From Undibacterium sp. (GTDB taxonomy: Bacteria; Pseudomonadota; Gammaproteobacteria; Burkholderiales; Burkholderiaceae_D): a DNA stretch of 64,000 nucleotides. Positions 17,577 to 25,938 of the stretch are shown in pieces. The notes below the pieces were generated by a model, which searched no databases, was not told the origin of the DNA, and worked only from the letters and a program-made list of their open reading frames with translations. Both the position numbers and the translations under genes were made by a program. The stretch covers positions 62,001 through 126,000 of the forward strand of contig JAUSNO010000028.1 of the NCBI GenBank assembly GCA_030645915.1. Reading direction: 5' to 3'. Within the stretch, counting starts at the first letter, position 1; the number at the start of each line of letters is the position of its first letter.

Positions 17577-17588
17577 CTATCTTCACTT

Positions 17589-18467
17589 TCAGAACGATCG
17601 CAGTGCTTCTTTGGCGACATAATAGGCGCCCCAAATCCCGATGTCTGCGTGCTGTTTTGTTTTGAGAAAGACAGGCAAGGGACGATTGGTGGTAAACGCC
17701 GCCAACTCTTTTGCATCGGGAATGATTTTGTCAAATTGCTGCAAGCCTAGCGAGCCCATGATGACGATGGCAGCGGGGTCATAAGCGTTGACGATGGTAC
17801 CGAAACCTTGTGCGTTATAGCGGCGCAACTGAGCGATATCATCGTCGCTCAGCACGGTAGCAAAAATCTCTTCTGTCGACGTGGCGCCAGGCTTGCCAAA
17901 ACGTGCTGCGATGCCACTGCCAGACGCCAGGGCGACCCAGCAATTGGCGTGATTGGTGCAGCGTAAGGCAGGCGACAAATCGGGCGCCAATACCTGATGC
18001 CCCAACTCCAGCTTACCCTCCAGCAACTGACCGTTCAGGACTGGCGCAACGCCAATACCGGTACTTAAGCTGACCAGACAAAAATTTTGGTACTCACGCC
18101 CATAACCGCGAAACATTTCACTGTAGCCAGCCATCTGCAAATCGTTCTTGACGATAATCGGCACCTCGCCGACCAAACCCATTGCCCGAATATACAGGGC
18201 AAAGTCGATATCATCCTGGGTTCCCAAAGGCGCGCTGCCATGCATCACATTATTTGCCACAGGGCCTGGCACACCGATGGCGATCGCGGCTATTTTTTTG
18301 CCATCGATCAATTGCGCGCCAGCTTGCACAATCGTCTGCTGCAGCTGTTCGATCAATGCAGATAAAGTGTGTGAAGCGGTTTTTTCGGTCACGCTCCACG
18401 TCATCTCATCTTGATGAAATAACGCCGCCTGCACCTTAGTCCCGCCCAAATCAATTGCCAGTATCAT
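17589..18467 (-). CDS. ROK family sugar kinase
   Basis: This kinase of about 292 residues belongs to the ROK family, whose bacterial members phosphorylate glucose, N-acetylglucosamine or related sugars with ATP. The N-terminal phosphate-binding motif is AIDLGGTKVQAALF. GVPGPV and the catalytic-loop segment VKNDLQMAGYSE follow, then STGIGVAPVLNGQLLEGKLELGH. The cysteine-containing zinc segment of many ROK proteins is represented by LRCTNHANCW. No DNA-binding domain is attached, so it is an enzyme rather than a ROK repressor. The start at 18467 has an AGGGA site; upstream in-frame TTG and ATG codons are alternatives. It sits just after the diguanylate cyclase gene on the same strand with a small gap. 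Substrate is not determined. Confidence 0.88.
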   Translation of the reverse strand: MILAIDLGGTKVQAALFHQDEMTWSVTEKTASHTLSALIEQLQQTIVQAGAQLIDGKKIAAIAIGVPGPVANNVMHGSAPLGTQDDIDFALYIRAMGLVGEVPIIVKNDLQMAGYSEMFRGYGREYQNFCLVSLSTGIGVAPVLNGQLLEGKLELGHQVLAPDLSPALRCTNHANCWVALASGSGIAARFGKPGATSTEEIFATVLSDDDIAQLRRYNAQGFGTIVNAYDPAAIVIMGSLGLQQFDKIIPDAKELAAFTTNRPLPVFLKTKQHADIGIWGAYYVAKEALRSF

Positions 18468-18497
18468 TTCTTTATCCCTGTTATTCACCATCAAAAA

Positions 18498-19460
18498 TCA
18501 TGTTGCCATGCGCACTGTATTTCTTCCCGACTGTTTTGCCTCATACAGCATGGCATCGGCACGCTTGACCCAGGTATCAGCGCTATCAGCCTCAGTCAAT
18601 TTTGCGACGCCGATGGAGACCGTTACCTGGTAATCGGGAATTAACACGCTTCGTTCAATCAAGGCACGCAATTCTTCGGCAAAATTGTTGGCGGCAGCCA
18701 TATCGGAACCAACGGTAATGAGCACGAACTCTTCGCCACCGTAGCGAAAAAAACCGTCAACTGCACGGATTCTGGAGCGTATCAAATGACAAAACTGAAC
18801 CAGCACCTGATCTCCTACTGCATGGCCAAGCCGGTCATTGATACTCTTAAAATGGTCAAGATCAAGCAAGAACAGGCAAGCGCTGGTTTGTACATTGCCG
18901 GTCTGACAAATTTCTGCAAGTTTGCGATCAAAAGCGCGCCGATTACCAATACCGGTCAAAAAATCGTTATCTGCCTGGTGGTGCAATTCAGTGTGCTGCA
19001 AACTGGTGCTGTGCGAAAAAATATAGGAAAACAAATTAATCAGGATCAGCGTCACCACCACACTGGACAAGTCCAGCAGGGCCATCTGCTGACTCAGGAT
19101 CACGATCAACAACAAGACAGAAACAGTATTGATGAATAAGGCTTCGCGCGCTTTCAGTATGAAAAATGCAGCGATCATGGTGGGGTAAACCCAGTAGACG
19201 ATGGGTTGTCCCTTGACGTAGATGGAGGCAAGCATTCCCACGGAATAAAATATGGTGACCGCGATACCGGCAAATCGCACCTTGCGGGTACGCCAGACAA
19301 AAACCCAAATACCCATCATCCCGAGCACGATCGCCATATCGACTGCAGCGAGCAGCCAATTGCGCTGGACCAGCCGAATGATCCCGAAAGGAAGAATGCT
19401 GGGAATGCTCAAGCCGGAAAGCATGAGCAGTATCACCTCTTCTTTTGAGCGTTTCAGCAT
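18498..19460 (-). CDS. Membrane-bound diguanylate cyclase (GGDEF domain)
   Basis: This 320-residue protein makes the second messenger c-di-GMP from two GTP. The N-terminal half has about five or six membrane segments (for example WLLAAVDMAIVLGMMGIWVF and LVVTLILINLFSYIF-like) and no recognised sensor motif. The GGDEF domain begins at DNDFLTGIGNRRAFD, and the active site is intact as GGEEF at residues 241-245. An inhibitory I-site RAVD is present at residues 232-235, the standard five residues before GGEEF, so product feedback is likely. The ROK kinase gene follows on the same strand. Confidence 0.95.
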   Translation of the reverse strand: MLKRSKEEVILLMLSGLSIPSILPFGIIRLVQRNWLLAAVDMAIVLGMMGIWVFVWRTRKVRFAGIAVTIFYSVGMLASIYVKGQPIVYWVYPTMIAAFFILKAREALFINTVSVLLLIVILSQQMALLDLSSVVVTLILINLFSYIFSHSTSLQHTELHHQADNDFLTGIGNRRAFDRKLAEICQTGNVQTSACLFLLDLDHFKSINDRLGHAVGDQVLVQFCHLIRSRIRAVDGFFRYGGEEFVLITVGSDMAAANNFAEELRALIERSVLIPDYQVTVSIGVAKLTEADSADTWVKRADAMLYEAKQSGRNTVRMAT

Positions 19461-19524
19461 GGTTTTATCATTTCCATTTCAGGTCTGTCGTGCGCGGAGC
19501 ATGCCGATAGCGGCCATGGGGACT

Positions 19525-19560
19525 CGCTAGGGAATAAGCTGAACTTTTTATTCCCTAACG
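19525..19560. other. Stem-loop between diguanylate cyclase and upstream gene
   Basis: CGCTAGGGAATAA pairs with TTATTCCCTAACG (one mismatch) around a 10-base loop. It lies downstream of the 19565-20017 gene on the minus strand. There is no T run after it in that direction, so it may be a weak terminator or an mRNA-stabilising hairpin. Confidence 0.45.
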
Positions 19561-19564
19561 TGCC

Positions 19565-20017
19565 CTAAGGCGCAGAAGCAGCAGAAGATGCCGCCGCCGA
19601 TGCCGGAACCTCTACCGGATTAGGATGAATGACGACGCCGGGAGACAAGGAAATGTCGTTAGAAACCGTGACCTTGGTCACATAGTGGCGGGTCTCGCCA
19701 AAACAGGAAGTGGGCAAACCCACCTTCTCTTCGTAATGCAGCGTTACGCGCTTGCCCATGACTTCGCTCAGCGCGGCGGCGACTTTTTCATCCTGCACAG
19801 TGAAGAGAAATTTTTCTACCGTTGCACTACCAGGCAAAGAAACCAGAGCCAATTCACCTTCCCAGGTCTTGCAGACCCAGCCCTTATTGGATAATTTCTG
19901 TATCCATCCGGCGCGTTCGCCCGATGAATAACTCCAGTTAAGCGCCAATGCAAAATACCCGATCACCAATAAAATCAGTCCCAGAAAAAAAAGGATGGCA
20001 GCGCGTTTGTAATTCAT
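19565..20017 (-). CDS. Hypothetical membrane-anchored protein
   Basis: This 150-residue protein is not assigned to a named family. The N-terminus has one long hydrophobic segment (ILFFLGLILLVIGYFALAL) right after MNYKRAA, which should anchor it in the inner membrane with the rest outside. The soluble part has two cysteines, in GWVCKTWEGE and LPTSCFGETRHY, that could form a disulfide. The C-terminus is a low-complexity Ala/Ser/Pro tail. Similar short proteins occur in related betaproteobacteria to my recollection, but no function is known. Confidence 0.75.
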   Translation of the reverse strand: MNYKRAAILFFLGLILLVIGYFALALNWSYSSGERAGWIQKLSNKGWVCKTWEGELALVSLPGSATVEKFLFTVQDEKVAAALSEVMGKRVTLHYEEKVGLPTSCFGETRHYVTKVTVSNDISLSPGVVIHPNPVEVPASAAASSAASAP

Positions 20018-20103
20018 AAAAGATCCGTTCGGTTAATTCAAAAAATGTGACTGATGTCGCCATAGTGTAGTGACGCGCTGCAAAGATAGTCAATCATTTA
20101 GTG

Positions 20104-20790
20104 TTAATCCGCGCAATCGGCATCGGGCCTGTGCATTGGTGAAGACGAGGCACGCTGTGACAAGGCATCTGCCTGGCCATTCCTGTGGCGCGGTATCCAG
20201 CGCAAAGAGACTTCACTTATCTGCCCGATCAAGACCAACGCGCGTGCGCGACTTGTGCCCAGACTCGGCGCAGCGGCACTGGCAGATCCCGTAACATCAT
20301 CAATGACGACCTGACTATCACCGTGAATAAGCAAGGGAGTTGCCTGTACCTTGACAGCAACCTCCAGCAGCGCGATCAAGGCAAGGTATTCGGCTTCGCT
20401 GCTGTTGCCATATCCAGCGTCCTGGCAGATTTCAAACCGTTCTCCATTGGGCCCTGCGAGCAAGCCACCGACGCCACATCGGCCAGGGTTTGGACGTGCC
20501 GAGCCATCAAACCATGCTTGCCATGACCCGGCTGGCACTCGACTTTGATTCAGCTTCAAAGCCCGCTCATCTCGCTTACCTTGACGTCTGGTGGCAAGCC
20601 GCGCAAGGTTCGCCTGCGCTTGCGCCTTGCGCTGGCTCAGCAATTGCTGCAAGCCCGCCGAACCGGCCGCCAGTTCCATTATTTGCCGTAGCGCCTGCTC
20701 TGCAGAAAGTGATTCTTGCATAGCGAGACGACGGCTCGCTACTTTTTCCGCATGAAAGGCGGCGGCGTTAAGCTGATCGAAATCGGTCAT
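20104..20790 (-). CDS. RNase H-like protein with N-terminal helical extension
   Basis: This 228-residue protein has an RNase HI-type domain in its C-terminal half. The four acidic active-site positions are visible in order: Asp in WFDGSARPNPG, Glu in SSEAEYLAL, Asp in IHGDSQVVID and Asp in RHRNGQADALS. These should bind two metal ions and cleave RNA in RNA-DNA hybrids. The first 85 residues are an Ala/Gln-rich helical extension not found in classical RnhA. The domain lacks the basic handle helix of E. coli RNase HI and resembles the plant-type/YpeP-like subgroup. It is probably not the main RnhA of the cell. Confidence 0.82.
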   Translation of the reverse strand: MTDFDQLNAAAFHAEKVASRRLAMQESLSAEQALRQIMELAAGSAGLQQLLSQRKAQAQANLARLATRRQGKRDERALKLNQSRVPAGSWQAWFDGSARPNPGRCGVGGLLAGPNGERFEICQDAGYGNSSEAEYLALIALLEVAVKVQATPLLIHGDSQVVIDDVTGSASAAAPSLGTSRARALVLIGQISEVSLRWIPRHRNGQADALSQRASSSPMHRPDADCAD

Positions 20791-20848
20791 GAAGCATTGT
20801 CTATGCGTTTGATTGAATAAATGATTTTTTTACAGGGCAAAAGCATTC

Positions 20849-22123
20849 TCAAGCAGCCGATTGTGAAATGCTGTCGCTCCACTCAAATGCCTGCACTTCC
20901 ATCGCGTACAGTTCCTCCCTGCTTAGACCCAGGCTGTCCAGTCGTGGCATGAAGATTGACGCATCAGATTCTGTTTTTTCAACACACTCGACCAAAGACA
21001 GCATTTCTCCATAGATGCCATTTCTGCCCATGAGCGCGAGCTTGACTTCATCGACCACCGATATCTGCTGAAGAATCTGATCCATAGGGGAACTGAATAA
21101 GGCATCCATCAGCGACATGATGCCGACTGTGAACGCGATATCTGCGGCAGACTGATTACGCGGCATCATTTTTTGCGTCATCAATTCGAGCAATTTGCCA
21201 CGCGTGGTCGCCAGCATCAACAAAGGCGACATGAAACTATCGCCCTTGCCCGATGCCGCATACAACAAAATCTGCAGCCAGCGCTGCAACTGGCGGCGGC
21301 CTAATACAGCCAGCGCCTGCCTGAGTGATTCTATGCGCTGCGAAGTCATGAAAGCCGGCGTGTTCACCAGCCGTAGCAAATTCAAGCCCAAGGCGGCGTC
21401 ATGCTTGATGGTGCGCTCGATCTCCTCTGTCTCTGCATCGGCAATAATCAGATTGATCAATTGCATGATCGCCAGATGTGAGGGCGACAGTTTTTTGCCT
21501 GTCAGAATCACCGGCTTGGCGAAGTAATAACCTTGAAAGTAATCGAATCCGAGCTCGAAACAAAATTTAAATTCGTCAATATTTTCAACTTTTTCTGCCA
21601 GAATTTTTTTATTCATCCCGGCAAACTGATTGAATAATGTGGTCAAATCGACTTGTGTCATGCCCATGATATCGATCTTGATAATCTCGATTAACGGCAG
21701 CAACCTGCGCAAATTAGTCGAATCGACAATCACATCATCGAGTGCAAATCGATATCCTTCCTTGACCAACTCTGTCACGCGCGCTACCACTTCATCCGTG
21801 ACCTCAACGGTCTCAAGAATTTCCAGTACCACTTTCTCTCGCGGCAGAAATTGCACGAAGTCACTCATCAAGACAGCTGCGTCAATATTCACAAAGCCCA
21901 GTGAGGTACCGATGACGTTTTCCAGACCGAGTTCTGACGCATGCGCAATCACAGTGGCTGTGGCGGCACCATCATCAGTGACACCCGCCGGCCCGACCGC
22001 AGTGCTACGAAATAATAATTCGTACGCGACCAGTCGCTGATCGCGGTTCAGTATCGGTTGTCTGGCCAGGAAAAAATCCTTAGCGCTCTGACTGTGTGTC
22101 GGGGATGAAACATCGTTCTTCAT
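20849..22123 (-). CDS. EAL-HDOD domain signalling protein
   Basis: This protein of about 424 residues has an N-terminal EAL domain (residues about 15-210) and a C-terminal HDOD domain (about 215-410), the YuxH-type architecture. The EAL motif reads YELLFR instead of E-A-L. Other positions of the c-di-GMP phosphodiesterase site are partly kept: FVNID, LEILE, LDDVIVD, KIDI and FQGYYFAKP. The loop-6 FGTG segment is missing, so catalysis is doubtful and c-di-GMP sensing is possible. The start at 22123 is the first ATG; a GTG three codons upstream is an alternative. It belongs with the GGDEF protein of this window in the same signalling theme but is not in its operon. Confidence 0.9.
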   Translation of the reverse strand: MKNDVSSPTHSQSAKDFFLARQPILNRDQRLVAYELLFRSTAVGPAGVTDDGAATATVIAHASELGLENVIGTSLGFVNIDAAVLMSDFVQFLPREKVVLEILETVEVTDEVVARVTELVKEGYRFALDDVIVDSTNLRRLLPLIEIIKIDIMGMTQVDLTTLFNQFAGMNKKILAEKVENIDEFKFCFELGFDYFQGYYFAKPVILTGKKLSPSHLAIMQLINLIIADAETEEIERTIKHDAALGLNLLRLVNTPAFMTSQRIESLRQALAVLGRRQLQRWLQILLYAASGKGDSFMSPLLMLATTRGKLLELMTQKMMPRNQSAADIAFTVGIMSLMDALFSSPMDQILQQISVVDEVKLALMGRNGIYGEMLSLVECVEKTESDASIFMPRLDSLGLSREELYAMEVQAFEWSDSISQSAA

Positions 22124-22132
22124 ATTTACCAC

Positions 22133-22601
22133 GGTCAGCTGGATGTTTTACGGGAGAATTTATCGCTTGCAGAAACGCTGGCATTGTACAGCTCAGGCAT
22201 CAAAAATTGCCTTAAATCAATACAAGCTGAGCCGGGCGAACAGCATCCGAACAGCATCGTTACAAGCTGCAAATGATTATACAAATACGGTACGCTGATG
22301 GTTTACCGATTGCAAGACCGTTATTGAAATTTTACGATAGCAACAGGAATATAAATATTCCATAACGGCAAAAACACCATGCCCGACACGCACTATCCAT
22401 GCGCCTTTCCAGCCTGGCATGCCTGCAAGCCGCGCCGGTATTGCGTGATGGCCGTGCCATCATTTTATTTTCTATGCTGAGCTGACAATAAAGAAGTGGG
22501 CGCAACACCACGATGCATTCGCTACCTAAGGGCGCTGGCCACACTTTGTTGAATACGCTTATTTGATGAATAGCAGAGCACCATTCAAGGCAAGAATCCA
22601 T
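22133..22601. other. Intergenic region containing palindromic repeat
   Basis: About 470 bp between ftsH (3' side) and the EAL-HDOD gene promoter. The only structure seen is palindromic repeat copy 4. An 89-codon frame on the minus strand reads through the repeat and is not protein-like. Confidence 0.5.
22381..22458. repeat. Dispersed palindromic repeat, copy 4
   Basis: The left arm CACGCACTATCCATGCGCC is clear. The right arm is diverged and ends GCGTGATGGCCGTGCC. It lies downstream of ftsH and resembles copy 5, which lies upstream of ftsH, so the gene is bracketed by two members. Confidence 0.7.
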
Positions 22602-24467
22602 TCACGCTAATTCATTTGCCGGCAGGATCAGGTGAAGCGTGTGCTCGGCATCGTCCCAATGCAGATCGAGCGCCAGAGCATGGATGGCGGCTTCATCGAG
22701 TGTTTCTTTTTCCAGCAGTGCACGCGCACCGCGTTCGAGGACGGCGCGGTTGGCTTTCAGGATAGCGAGCGCACGCTCAAACCCATCCATCACAATCCCC
22801 CTGATGGCATCGTCAATGCGCCGCAAGGTGTCTTCCGATGCGCGGATATTGTTTGGCGCCATGACGTTGTTCAGATCAAGCATCTGCTGGCGTTGCGGAT
22901 CGAAGGCAACGTAACCCAGATCTTCGTTCATGCCATACCGTACCACCATGTCGCGTGCCAGATCGGAGGCTTTGGCCAGGTCGTCAGCCGCACCGGTAGA
23001 GAGTACATTGAAGGCCAATTTCTCGGCCGCGCGGCCGGCCAGCAGTACGGCAATTTTTTGTTCAAGCTCGGGCCGCGTCATCAGATAACGGTCTTCGCTG
23101 GGGCGCTGTATGGTGTAGCCCAGAGCGCCTATGCCACGCGGAATGATCGAGACCTTGTGCACCGGATCAGCCCCTTTCTGCGCCAGCGCGACCAGCGCAT
23201 GCCCCATCTCATGAAACGCAACCGCCTCACGCTCTTTGGTATTGAGTACGCGTGTCTTATGCTCCAGGCCGGCGACGATACGCTCCACCGCGGCAGTAAA
23301 GTCCGGCAATGTCACCAGATCTGCCTTGCGCCGCGTGGCGACCAGCGTGGCCTCGTTGACCAGATTGGCCAGGTCGGCGCCGCTAAAACCCGGCGTCAGC
23401 CCCGCCACCTCATCAAGCTTGAGTGCGGCATCGAGTTTGATCTTGCGCACATGCACTTTCAGGATGTCGATGCGCCCTTTTCGATCAGGCCTGTCGACCA
23501 GCACCTGCCGGTCAAACCGGCCTGCGCGTAGCAGCGCAGGATCAAGAATTTCGGGGCGATTGGTGGCAGACAAGATGATCAGGCCGACGGAAGAATCAAA
23601 ACCATCCATCTCCGAGAGCAGTTGATTTAAGGTTTGCTCCTTCTCGTCATGCCCGCCAAAATGAGAGAACGCACCGCGCGCCCGGCCCAGCGCATCGAGT
23701 TCGTCGATGAAGATAATGGCCGGGGCGCGTTGCCTGGCTTGCTCGAACAGGTCGCGCACCCGCGCTGCGCCAACGCCGACAAACATTTCGACAAATTCGC
23801 TGCCGGACATGGAGAAAAACGGCACGCCTGCTTCGCCAGCGACGGCCTTGGCCAATAACGTTTTACCGGTACCTGGCGGGCCAACCAGCAACACGCCTTT
23901 GGGAATATGTGCGCCAAGACGGCTGTATTCCTGCGGGTGTTTAAGAAAATCGACTACCTCTTCGAGTTCATAGCGCGCTTCATCCACCCCCGCCACGTCG
24001 GCAAACGTGACGCCGGTATCGGTCTGTACATAAATTTTGGCGTTGCTTTTGCCTATGGACATGAAGCCGCCCATGCCCTGTTTTTCGGCAAAGCTGCGAA
24101 ACAGAAAAAACCATAATCCGAAGATCACCAAAGCCGGCAAGATCCAGGAAAAAAGATCTCTGAGCAAGGTGCTTTCCACCACCCGCGTATAGGGAACGTC
24201 GTATTTATCCAGCCTTGCCGCCAGGCCGGGCTCGATTAAGGTCGCGACCAGAATGGTCTTGGTTCCGACCGGCGCCTTCAATTTGCCGGTGATGGTGCGG
24301 TCGCTCACGGTCACACTGTCCACGTTACCTTTGGCCAGGGCTTTCTCAAACTCGCTGTAAGGAACAATCTGCGCCTGGCTAGCGTTCTGCCACACATCCT
24401 GCAAGTACAGCAGCAACATCAGCGCCACTATCCAGTAGACCATGTTCCAGGTGTGTTTCTTGTCCAA
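22602..24467 (-). CDS. ftsH: ATP-dependent zinc metalloprotease FtsH
   Basis: FtsH is a membrane-anchored hexameric AAA+ protease that extracts and degrades membrane and regulatory proteins. The 621-residue protein has two N-terminal membrane segments (residues 7-25 and about 107-130) and a Walker A GPPGTGKT at residues 196-203. A Walker [10 protein letters not shown] follows, with the pore motif region FVEMFVG, a second-region-of-homology [20 protein letters not shown], and the zinc site HEMGH at residues 419-423. All catalytic residues are present. The start is a TTG preceded by GGGAG at good spacing. It stands alone, not beside rlmE/ftsJ as the main ftsH usually does, so it may be a second paralogue. 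Repeats lie on both sides. Confidence 0.95.
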   Translation of the reverse strand: MDKKHTWNMVYWIVALMLLLYLQDVWQNASQAQIVPYSEFEKALAKGNVDSVTVSDRTITGKLKAPVGTKTILVATLIEPGLAARLDKYDVPYTRVVESTLLRDLFSWILPALVIFGLWFFLFRSFAEKQGMGGFMSIGKSNAKIYVQTDTGVTFADVAGVDEARYELEEVVDFLKHPQEYSRLGAHIPKGVLLVGPPGTGKTLLAKAVAGEAGVPFFSMSGSEFVEMFVGVGAARVRDLFEQARQRAPAIIFIDELDALGRARGAFSHFGGHDEKEQTLNQLLSEMDGFDSSVGLIILSATNRPEILDPALLRAGRFDRQVLVDRPDRKGRIDILKVHVRKIKLDAALKLDEVAGLTPGFSGADLANLVNEATLVATRRKADLVTLPDFTAAVERIVAGLEHKTRVLNTKEREAVAFHEMGHALVALAQKGADPVHKVSIIPRGIGALGYTIQRPSEDRYLMTRPELEQKIAVLLAGRAAEKLAFNVLSTGAADDLAKASDLARDMVVRYGMNEDLGYVAFDPQRQQMLDLNNVMAPNNIRASEDTLRRIDDAIRGIVMDGFERALAILKANRAVLERGARALLEKETLDEAAIHALALDLHWDDAEHTLHLILPANELA

Positions 24468-24890
24468 ATCCGCTCCCTTGCCTTAGGACTCATTAGTTTA
24501 TTAAGCCTACAGAGGAAAGATTAAATGTGATTGCGAATTCTCAACATTCAGTGACAGCGAATGTACTGCGGATGGACTTGGACATATCGTTAAAAAATCC
24601 GCCATAGCATGCCTGATGACGCACTATCCATGCGGGTTCCAGGCTTGCCTGGCCTGCAGGCCGCACGGGGATTGCGTGGTGGGCCATGCCATTTTTTTGC
24701 ATTTAGCTACGATTTGCCTTTACTCATGTTGAACTGGGTATCAAATCCATCTCATCTCTGCCCTTCAATTCTGCGCATAAACCGGATAATCGGTCACGCT
24801 ATCTGCCTCATGAAACACAGCAGATTTCACGTCCTGTCACTGAAGTCTGACGGCGATCATGTGTGAATACGGATAATAAAAGGAAGCGCG
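24468..24890. other. Intergenic region between divergent ftsH and methyltransferase genes
   Basis: About 420 bp containing palindromic repeat copy 5. The remainder presumably holds the two promoters, but no distinctive regulatory motif was recognised. Confidence 0.45.
24609..24690. repeat. Dispersed palindromic repeat, copy 5
   Basis: Left arm GACGCACTATCCATGCGGGT is followed by a GC-rich middle with CCAGGCTTGCCTGG and a diverged right part ending TTGCGTGGTGGGCCATGCC. The closest relative is copy 4. It lies in the divergent promoter region upstream of ftsH. Confidence 0.7.
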
Positions 24891-25814
24891 ATGTTAATCG
24901 ACCGTGAAGCAGAGAGTCGTTTTTTGGGGCAAGCGATTCCCATGCAAGACCATCAGCCTATCTTGATGGATACCGATCGCATGGAGAGCTTCAAGGCGGC
25001 GATACAGCAGCAAGTATTTACCGGTGCGAAGGTACTCGAACTTGGTGGCGGCACCGGTGTCTTGTCATGGTTTGCGGCGCAAACGGCGTCTAAAGTCTAT
25101 TGTGTAGAAATGAATCCAGAGATGGTCGCTGAGGCACGACGTTTGCTGGCGAGAAACCATTTGGGCGAACGCGTTGAAATGATTCATGCCGATGCCTTTG
25201 ACTATCTGCCGCCAGAACCGGTGGATATCGTGATATGCGACATGCTCCACGTCGCCTTGCTGCGCGAAAAACAGCTAGCATTGATAGAGGATTTCAAGCG
25301 ACGCTATACCGCAAAATTTGCTGTTCCATTGCCGATTTTTCTTCCGGAAGCCGTCGTCATGGCGGTACAGCCGCTGCAACAGAAATATGATTTCTGCGGC
25401 TATCAGGCGCCGATTATCCAATTTCAAGTACCGGCCACATACTCCAGCGACACGCTGGAACTGGCTCAACCTGCGGTGTATAAAATCATCGATTTCAGTG
25501 AGTCCAATGACACGCTGATCCAGTGGAAAGGACAATTTACGATAGAAGAATCAGGCAGCTTGAGTGCCTTACGTTTTATTAACAAAAACGTGCTGGCGGT
25601 TCTCATGAAAAAATCTTCCACGATAGACTGGCTCAGTCAATATATGGTGCTGCCATTACCAGAGCCCGTAAAAGTAACTGCGGGTGATATCGTGCACGTC
25701 AGCTTTGCATACCATGCCGGTGGCTCGCTTGAGTCTTTACAGAACGCGATCCGTGTCACCGTCAAACCGGCAGCGCGGGTGCGTGCCAGACATTTATCTC
25801 TCGTAGTTGGCTAA
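24891..25814 (+). CDS. PRMT-like SAM-dependent methyltransferase
   Basis: This 307-residue protein has a Rossmann methyltransferase domain and a beta-barrel domain arranged as in protein arginine methyltransferases. The pre-core helix reads LMDTDRMESFKAAI, comparable to the PRMT D-x-x-R-x-x-x-Y motif. Motif I is VLELGGGTGVLSWFAA, and the acidic ribose-binding residue is in VYCVEMNPEM. The C-terminal part (IDWLSQYMVLPLPEPVKV, then TAGDIVHVSF) resembles the PRMT barrel around the THW loop. The double-Glu loop is altered: CDMLHVALLRE keeps only the second Glu, and the THW His is Asp. It may therefore methylate something other than arginine. It has a strong ribosome site (AAGGAAG) and is monocistronic. 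Confidence 0.75.
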   Translation: MLIDREAESRFLGQAIPMQDHQPILMDTDRMESFKAAIQQQVFTGAKVLELGGGTGVLSWFAAQTASKVYCVEMNPEMVAEARRLLARNHLGERVEMIHADAFDYLPPEPVDIVICDMLHVALLREKQLALIEDFKRRYTAKFAVPLPIFLPEAVVMAVQPLQQKYDFCGYQAPIIQFQVPATYSSDTLELAQPAVYKIIDFSESNDTLIQWKGQFTIEESGSLSALRFINKNVLAVLMKKSSTIDWLSQYMVLPLPEPVKVTAGDIVHVSFAYHAGGSLESLQNAIRVTVKPAARVRARHLSLVVG

Positions 25815-25836
25815 GTTCGCGTGGTGACATGCAATA

Positions 25837-25878
25837 AAAAAGCACGGAATAAAATTTCAATTTTATTCCGTGCTTTTT
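25837..25878. terminator. Strong bidirectional terminator
   Basis: A perfect 20-bp stem (left arm AAAAAGCACGGAATAAAATT) with a two-base loop has A and T runs at its ends. It separates the convergent methyltransferase gene and pyruvate dehydrogenase operon and can terminate both. Confidence 0.92.
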
Positions 25879-25938
25879 AACGATATCGCATAGGCACTCA
25901 GACCCGCCTACGCGTTTTTCTTCCGAATTACTTCTTGC

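Noticed and set aside
22332-22601. 89-codon frame on the minus strand after ftsH
   Set aside because: It is formed by palindromic repeat copy 4 and has no ribosome site or recognisable feature.
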